Source: Fagopyrum homotropicum (taxonomy: Eukaryota > Streptophyta > Magnoliopsida > Caryophyllales > Polygonaceae). From it: DNA of 64,000 nt. Made by a program: the position numbers and the translations under genes. Numbering within the stretch: position 1 is the first letter of the stretch; each line of letters opens with the position of its first letter. This document shows positions 57,563-64,000 of this stretch, in pieces. Where the stretch lies: the NCBI GenBank assembly GCA_033239125.1, contig BSWB01000005.1:100749994-100813993 (forward strand). Direction: 5' to 3'. The notes under the pieces were generated by a model that saw only the letters and a list, made by a program, of their open reading frames with translations, was not told where the DNA came from and did not search any database.

Positions 57563-60500
57563 ATGGCTTCAGCACTATTAAGCAGCACCACCTCAGTTGG
57601 GTCCATGGCTGCCCCTGAGAAATTGTCGTCCTTCACCTCCATCTGCTCCCGCACTTCTAATCTTACGCTGCGTAGAAATCGAACTACCCGCCCATCCAGT
57701 TCCAGGATCAATGCCATGGCCAAAGAGCTCTACTTCAACAAGGACGGCTCTGCTATTAAGAAACTCCAAGTCAGATACACTTCACTTCACCTCACCTCCT
57801 TTAATTTATTGCTTTAGTAGCTTTGCTCAATTTCACTTTGTTTATTAATTATTTAGAGCGGAGTGAACAAGCTTGCCGACCTGGTTGGGGTCACTCTTGG
57901 CCCAAAGGGCAGAAATGTTGTTCTTGAAAGCAAATATGGCTCCCCTAAAATTGTCAATGACGGTGTTACTGTTGCCAAGGAGGTAAGCCGTCTAAGTTGC
58001 TCCATAAATTTCATTATTGTTTTGTCAGGAAATCTACTCAGTCCGAACTCTTAATAGTGATGTTTCTTGATACTTTGGTCATCGATAGGTTGAGTTGGAG
58101 GATCCAGTTGAAAACATAGGTGCCAAATTGGTGAGACAGGCAGCAGCCAAGACCAATGATTTGGCAGGAGATGGCACAACTACTTCGGTGGTACTAGCAC
58201 AGGGTCTTATCGCTGAGGGTGTCAAGGTTGTTGCAGCCGGTGCAAACCCAGTCCTTATCACTAGGGGCATTGAGAAGACTGCTAAAGCTTTGGTAGCAGA
58301 GCTCAAGTTGATGTCTAAGGAGGTTGAAGATAGTGAGCTTGCTGATGTCGCAGCTGTCAGTGCGGGTAACAACAATGAAATTGGTAGTATGATAGCTGAG
58401 GCCATGAGTAGGGTAGGAAGGAGAGGAGTCGTCACCCTTGAAGAAGGTAAAAGTGCCGAGAACAGTCTCTATGTGGTCGAAGGTATGCAGTTCGACCGTG
58501 GTTACATCTCCCCTTACTTTGTGACTGACAGTGAGAAAATGTCTGTTGAGTATGAGAACTGCAAGGTATTTTTTTCCATTAAATTTGATTATTAGCAGCG
58601 GAGCTTTGCATCATATTATTTCTAATATATGTATGGTGTAAATTCAACATGTAATGTTACCCTTGCAGTTGTTGCTAGTTGACAAAAAGATTACAAATGC
58701 TAGGGATCTCATCACCATCTTGGAAGATGCTATTAGAGGTGGATACCCAATATTGATAATTGCAGAAGATATTGAACAAGAAGCTTTGGCAACTCTTGTT
58801 GTTAACAGGCTCAGGGGTGCTTTAAAAATTGCTGCTCTTAAGGCCCCAGGATTTGGAGAACGGAAAAGCCAATATCTTGATGATATTGCTATTCTTACTG
58901 GAGGTAAGCATGTATCCTCGTTTACCCCTCTAGGCTCTTCATCAAGTTTCTCTGGTTAACTATATGTAATATTGATTGGCATTTTGCAGGCACTGTAATC
59001 AGAGATGAGGTGGGCCTGACACTTGACAAGGCAGACAAAGAGGTTTTGGGTCATGCTGCAAAGGTGGTGTTGACAAAGGATTCCACCACAATTGTGGGTG
59101 ATGGGAGCACCCAGGATGCTGTCAATAAACGTGTTGGACAGATAAAGAATCTCATTGAGGTATGATCCTCTACTCTTTTTTGGATCTGCATTGCATCGGT
59201 AATTGCATAACGTATTGACCACATTGGATGTTACAACTTTTAACATTAATATATTTTTCTTACAGGCTGCTGACCAAGAATATGAGAAGGAAAAACTCAA
59301 TGAAAGAATTGCTAAGCTTTCTGGTGGTGTGGCTGTGATCCAGGTGACTAGCTATTTGAACTTTATGTTATTAGCTTTCTTCTTTTTTCACAGCAGATGC
59401 TTACGACTCTGAACTCCTGTAGGTTGGGGCTCAAACGGAAACAGAATTGAAGGAAAAGAAACTAAGAGTAGAAGATGCACTTAATGCCACTAAGGTAATT
59501 GTGCTGTCCAATAATTTTTGTATGAAAGAGAAGTCTTATCTGCACTTGCACCATCTGATGTGCATTATTACTCATTTCAGGCAGCTGTTGAGGAAGGAAT
59601 TGTTGTGGGCGGTGGATGTACGCTGCTCAGACTTGCATCCAAAGTGGATGCCATCAAGGATGGGCTAGCAAACGAGGAAGAGAAGGTATTTTTTTTATTC
59701 ATTGTGTGCATTTAGTGTAGAAGAGTAATCATGTAGATGCATGATTAATGAAAATTTGCATGGAGTACTTGCGTACATGTAGTTTAAGCTTAAATATAGT
59801 GATGAAATGGAAGCTTTGTGTTCCACATACCTTGCTTTTTAGACGAGAACAAATAACATTGTTGAATACTTGTCGGAGTATATGTATGTATATATACTAT
59901 TTGAATTTGTGGTCAGTATGCTGCCACACACTGACTGTTTGAATTCCTTGTTTTGGTGGTCTTTGTTGATAGTTTTTGAATTGTTTGGTTGGCGTTATGA
60001 GTTAATGATAGAAGTGTTAGAATAGTGATGGAAATTACAAATGCAGGTAGGGGCAGATATTGTGAAGAGGGCATTGAGCTACCCACTGAAGCTAATTGCA
60101 AAGAATGCGGGTGTCAATGGAAGTGTGGTCAGTGAGAAGGTATTCATTCAAACCGTTTGATGAATATATGATTTAGGTGGATTGTGGGTTTTGTGGTGTG
60201 AATTTATGAAAATGATGTCCCTACAGGTACTCTCAACTGACAATGTAAGGTATGGATACAATGCTGCAACTGGGCAGTATGAAGATCTGATGTCGGCTGG
60301 GATTATCGATCCTACTAAGGTAACATTGAATGAGAGTCTTTGCTGAGCTGTCTTAACATCATCAAGTATGGTTTTAGTTCTCACAGTTGTGTTAAATGTC
60401 AGGTGGTAAGATGTTGTCTGGAACACGCCGCCTCAGTCGCAAAGACGTTTCTAATGTCTGACTGTGTGGTGGTGGAGATCAAGGAGGCCGAGCCAGTGCC

Positions 60501-60630
60501 AGCCGGAAACCCAATGGACAACTCAGGTATTTTTAATCACATGCTCCTTGTGCGCAGCATGCAGTTAATATATCCCTTCAATCTCTAACACGCGGCCTAC
60601 TTTTCTGGTCCGACAGGATATGGGTACTGA
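57563..60630 (+). CDS. CPN60B: Plastid chaperonin 60 subunit beta, 12 exons
   Basis: Predicted 597 aa. Exons: 57563-57769, 57857-57982, 58089-58565, 58669-58903, 58990-59159, 59266-59343, 59423-59494, 59581-59685, 60047-60139, 60227-60319, 60403-60526, 60617-60630; all GT..AG and in frame. Residues 1-51 are a Ser/Arg-rich, acid-poor chloroplast transit peptide; the mature part begins near AKELYFNKDGSAIKKLQ. GroEL-type ATP-site motifs are present: VTLGPKGRNVV, NDGVTVAKEVE (catalytic Asp), AGDGTTTSVVLAQG, EDALNATKAAVEEG (second Asp) and VVGGGCTLLR. The C-terminus is GNPMDNSGYGY instead of the bacterial GGM tail. It forms the stromal Cpn60 alpha/beta barrel that folds Rubisco large subunit and others. 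Length matches plant beta subunits (about 600 aa). The last exon encodes only four residues and the stop. Start chosen as the first ATG giving a transit peptide. Confidence 0.96.
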
Positions 60631-61225
60631 AAATGATACAGATCTTGCCATGTCCGAGGAGAAGATCGAAAGGATGCACGAGGGTAGATAATGGTCGTTG
60701 CCGTCCATAAAAATCGGGAAGTGCTTCATTGAGTTTTAGCATTCTATAGATCAGTTGAATAAGTTGAGGTTCAGATAAGTAAAAGCGAGGGAAAAAGGGT
60801 TTTAGAAGGTTTGGTAATGTTGCTGTTTGTTAAGTAGTTTAGTATCAATTCAGTGCATTGTTCTGTATTGCGGAACTCCAAAGCATCAATTTATAGCTTA
60901 TGTTTTTTTTCTTGATCAGTGTTCATGGCTTCCATGATGGGCTCTATTTATTCCATAAGACCTGAGAGTGACTTGGGTAAATTTGGAGCTTTGAGAACTG
61001 AATGGTCCGGGCTAGACCGGTATAAGTTGGACCAGTAATGGTTCATGAACCGGACCAATATATGCCTGCCCAATATGGTCCGGGTTATGTGAACCCATTT
61101 TCATTTTCTTGAGTTTTTAAAATCAGTAGGTGGTTGGTACATTTAATTATGTTGCCTATTCAAAATAATGTAATTTAAAAGAATTCGGCATATGCTTAAC
61201 CGATATTGGTATAATTCTCCCATTA
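60631..61225. other. CPN60B 3' flank
   Basis: Probable 3' UTR to about 60900, then non-coding. A GGTCCGG/CCGGACC-rich patch (60990-61100) resembles 46900-47350. Confidence 0.55.
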
Positions 61226-62344
61226 GGGCAAATTTGGTTAGTAGGCTGTTTAATTTGGTTAGTAGGCTGTTTAGAAAAATAGTGATAGTAAGTAGGCTTT
61301 TTTGTTTTTCAATTAAGTAAATATACCCCTCTTATTTTTTTTACCGTCAAACCTTCTCCATCCTCTTGTTTTCTTCTTTCTTCCGAATGCTTTCTCCTTC
61401 TCTGTCTTCTTTTGAATGAGAATTTAGTTACCTTTGAGACCATGGAAGCTCTCCACACATGCTCTTCACCGCTAATCCAATGTCCGATCCTCATTACATC
61501 TAGTTGAGGAAGCCGAACAAGATCCCGCCAGATCTAGATTCAGATCTAAATCTAGATCTCTCAAGGTTAGACCAAATTATCAGCAAAATCCTATTTCCAA
61601 CTAAACAACACATCCATGTTCGATTCTTAAGAGGATCAAACATCTCTACAACAGCAGCCCCAAAATTCGTCACTTGCAACTTACATCTACACACAACATG
61701 TACATAAACTTACCAGATTGCGAAGAGGGAGATTTTTGTTTGTCACGAGGAGGACTCCAGGCAGGACTATCGGAGGCGGCGAAGAAGTACCCGGATCGGT
61801 AAGCATGTGCCCTCAGTCTTGATTTCTCGCGCAGTGGATCCGGGACTTCGACCCGGTGCTAACTAGAACAAGCTTTGTCTCTTCAACTGCTTCTTTGTCA
61901 ATCGTTGAAGCGAGGTAGCTCCGCTGAAGGTCTCCTCTGCCAGTTGTGTATTTTACTAGTATTCTACTCGCGAACTTCCAACCCTCGTCCGTCTTCTTGA
62001 AGACGAGCGGATCTGACATAGATCGATATAGATTCAGTTCTAGATCTACGCCCCTCTTCCAACCCTCATGCGTCTTCTTGAAGACGAGCAGATTTGAAAT
62101 CTTTCTTCGTAATCTTCAACGATTCGAGGTTCGTTTGCTGTCTAGTCTTATAGTTTCCATTATTGATGAATTGTACGATAGTTTGCGAGTAGGGAAATAT
62201 CATTTAAGAGGAATGAACTCTCAATTAGGTTTTGATAGTCTAGTCTCTGTTGGGAATCTTGTTCAACATTACCCCGTCTCTGATCATTGTATTGTACAGA
62301 ATGATGAATGGTCATATGAATCCTGGCAATGATTCATTGCATTA

Positions 62345-62487
62345 CTTTCCTGATATTCCACAGCATTATTGGGGATTTGTACATCAGTTTACTACTTTCA
62401 TTCACAATTTATATATGTCTTTCCTGATATTCCACAACATTATTGGGGAACATCAGTTTACTACTTTCATTCACAATTTATATATGT
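62345..62487 (+). repeat. Tandem duplication, about 70 bp x 2, in G
   Basis: CTTTCCTGATATTCCACA... repeated at 62345-62418 and 62419-62487, the second lacking a few bases. Confidence 0.9.
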
Positions 62488-62514
62488 TTGGTACATTAAT
62501 TCATATGAATCTGG

Positions 62515-62850
62515 TATGAAATTTATGCCATTTTCTATTATGAATTTTATGGTATGTAATTTTATGGTATGTAATTTTATGGTATGAAAATCTGGTGTAA
62601 AAAATCTGGTATGACAATTTCTGGTATGACAAAATTCTGGTATTACAAAATTCTGGTATGACAAAATTCTGGTACGAACTTTTCGTATGATAATTTCTGG
62701 AATGAAATTTCTGGTATGAACTTTTCGTATGAAAATTCTGGTATGAAAAAATTCTAGTATGAAATTTCTAGTAAGAAGTTTTCGTATGATAATTTCTGGT
62801 ATGAAAATTCTGGTATGAGAATTTTCGGTATGAGAAATTCAGTCCAGAAA
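62515..62850 (-). repeat. TTCTGGTATGA array in G
   Basis: Same word family as 33003-33545 in opposite orientation (TTCTGGTATGAAA), about 20 degenerate units; includes three perfect GGTATGTAATTTTAT units. Confidence 0.85.
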
Positions 62851-63086
62851 ATAAAAAAGAAAATAAAAAATAAATAAAAAAAGGCAAGAAAAATAATAAA
62901 AGAAAACAAATTCAGTAATTAAAAATTAAAAATTATACTTATATAACAAATAACAAACATTATTTATTCTTTCTTTTTAATAGAAAGGTTAATAATTTTT
63001 ACCTACTATTAAATGAAAGTGGTAAAAAATTTGGGGTACATTTTCTTAAACAAAAACTAAAAAAGCCTAGTATGTCAAATTCTCCC

Positions 63087-63779
63087 ATTATAAATTGCGT
63101 GGACCTGTGCCGTCGGTAAATGTAAATTATATTAAAAAATTGGGGCAATAGGATTGTTCTATTTAGGAAAACAAAATAGGCCCCTCATCCATTGATGTAG
63201 TTAATAAATTAATTAACCCTTAAACTTAAAAACAAGCAGTTACAATCTTTATTGTTGAGATCTAATCCCTTGCAGATAAGGGGTATCTTGGGCCTTTCTT
63301 GGCATCCATGAATCAAATATACCATACACGAAAATATAATTGAAAATCGATCAATTTCCGATATGAATTCTTCAAGCAAATTCGATTACCCATGGTTTAT
63401 TTGATTACACAAATTCGATTACCCATGGTTTATTTGATTACACATGGTGATCTACCCAAATTCGAATTCCGTTTTCTATAGTGTGCTCTAGGGTGTTTCT
63501 TCATCGAGTTTCCCCGAGTCACGCCTCTACAAAACTCCACATAAACTTCAATTTGCTCATGAATCGTTGTTGCGTGAGGAAGGTTGAGCGTGACTGCATG
63601 AGGGGACAACGACGGTCACTATTTAGTCGGGGGGATCCGCGGACAACGGCGGCGATGAAGGCGAGATGGCCATGTACGCCACCCATTAGCCACCTCTACA
63701 CTACAAACCTATGAAGAAGACGATGCCTTCAATGAGGTTTCAATTAATAAAATGACATAAATTATTGTTCTAATAATAA
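63087..63779. other. Non-coding stretch with 33-bp tandem duplication
   Basis: Two perfect copies of AAATTCGATTACCCATGG... (63378-63410 and 63411-63443). The open frame 63481-63714 has no recognisable similarity. Confidence 0.6.
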
Positions 63780-64000
63780 AACAATAAGTCTTATGCGGCG
63801 GCAGTTGGGAATCCCTCCCCCATCTCTGCACCTCTCTGGTGTGACTCCCTGATAGAGTCTAGAAGGATGCGCATCTCATTTCCGGAAGGGGCTCGAGGTC
63901 TTGCTGTGGCGGATATTGATTCTGATGTAATAGACTCTCTCTCTGAAAAATGGAAAACCGCAGTTATTATCAAAGTGCTTGGAAGATCGGTTGCGTTCAG
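63780..64000 (+). pseudogene. LINE ORF1-like fragment, runs off the window
   Basis: An open frame without ATG at its start reads KSYAAAVGN, RMRISFPEGARGL, then KTAVIIKVLGRSVAF. This order (SYA.AVG near the start, then a DUF4283-type IKVLGRSV) is what I know from ORF1 of plant L1-type LINEs. It seems truncated upstream by TAA codons at about 63771-63779. The sequence ends inside the domain, so class and integrity cannot be settled. Confidence 0.5.

Larger units (their letters stand above)
61226..63086 (-). mobile_element. TIR DNA element G, relative of F
   Basis: Ends GGGCAAATTTGG (61226, plus) and GGGAGAATTTGA (63086, minus) form imperfect inverted repeats; ATTA flanks both ends. The right 240 bp match element F (32749-32990) in reverse. 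It holds the same ATACCAGAATTT array and ends in GGGGTACATTTTCTTAAAC, as in F. The middle differs: it contains near-duplicate segments with CGTCTTCTTGAAGACGAGC (near 61990 and 62070) and a 70-bp tandem duplication, but no gene I recognise. Confidence 0.7.

Overview
The window is nuclear DNA of a flowering plant, most likely a eudicot. The evidence is two intron-rich plant genes, a chloroplast-targeted chaperonin, plant-type LTR retrotransposons (Athila and Tekay lineages of Ty3, and a Ty1/copia gag-only element), Helitron ends, a hAT remnant and a non-coding, AT-rich background. I cannot name the species from the sequence.

Layout. (1) 1-31183 is a four-deep nest of LTR retrotransposons. The oldest layer is a decayed Tekay-type chromovirus (element D, + strand) whose integrase is cut at 4900/4901 and at 6198/27962. 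Element A (Athila-type, + strand, 3' part only) sits in the first cut. Element B (Athila-type, + strand, 6199-27961) sits in the second. B is itself cut inside its pol frame by element C (Athila-type, minus strand, 10938-24249), which has near-identical 1757-bp LTRs and a 5-bp target duplication GAGAC. (2) 31184-35085 is AT-rich DNA with a Helitron fragment and a TIR element (F) that carries a fragment of a peroxisomal NAD carrier gene. (3) 35360-45598 is an 18-exon VAD1-type gene (GRAM and VASt domains, C-terminal membrane anchor). Its introns hold a 2.15-kb gag-only copia element and an 850-bp fold-back MITE. (4) 45599-57200 is a transposon graveyard: a Tekay LTR remnant (E, minus), a hAT transposase tail, and a 4.2-kb inverted repeat built of two opposed Helitron clusters that contain a 25-bp minisatellite. 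(5) 57563-60630 is a 12-exon plastid chaperonin-60 beta gene. (6) 61226-63086 is a second copy of the F-type TIR element (G), in inverted orientation. (7) The window ends inside a LINE-like ORF.

The two host genes look intact and all splice junctions keep frame. They act in different places: VAD1 is predicted to be a membrane-anchored lipid-transfer protein, and CPN60B folds Rubisco and other stromal proteins. Nothing suggests they are functionally linked.

The most unusual signal is a perfect 12-bp palindrome, CCACGGCCGTGG, found at 13 exact places, all in the three Athila elements. It is often followed 10-13 bp later by AACCGTG. Copies lie upstream of the LTR TATA box, downstream of it, between pol and the envelope-position ORF, and inside the protease-RT linker of the polyprotein. 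I know no described function for it.
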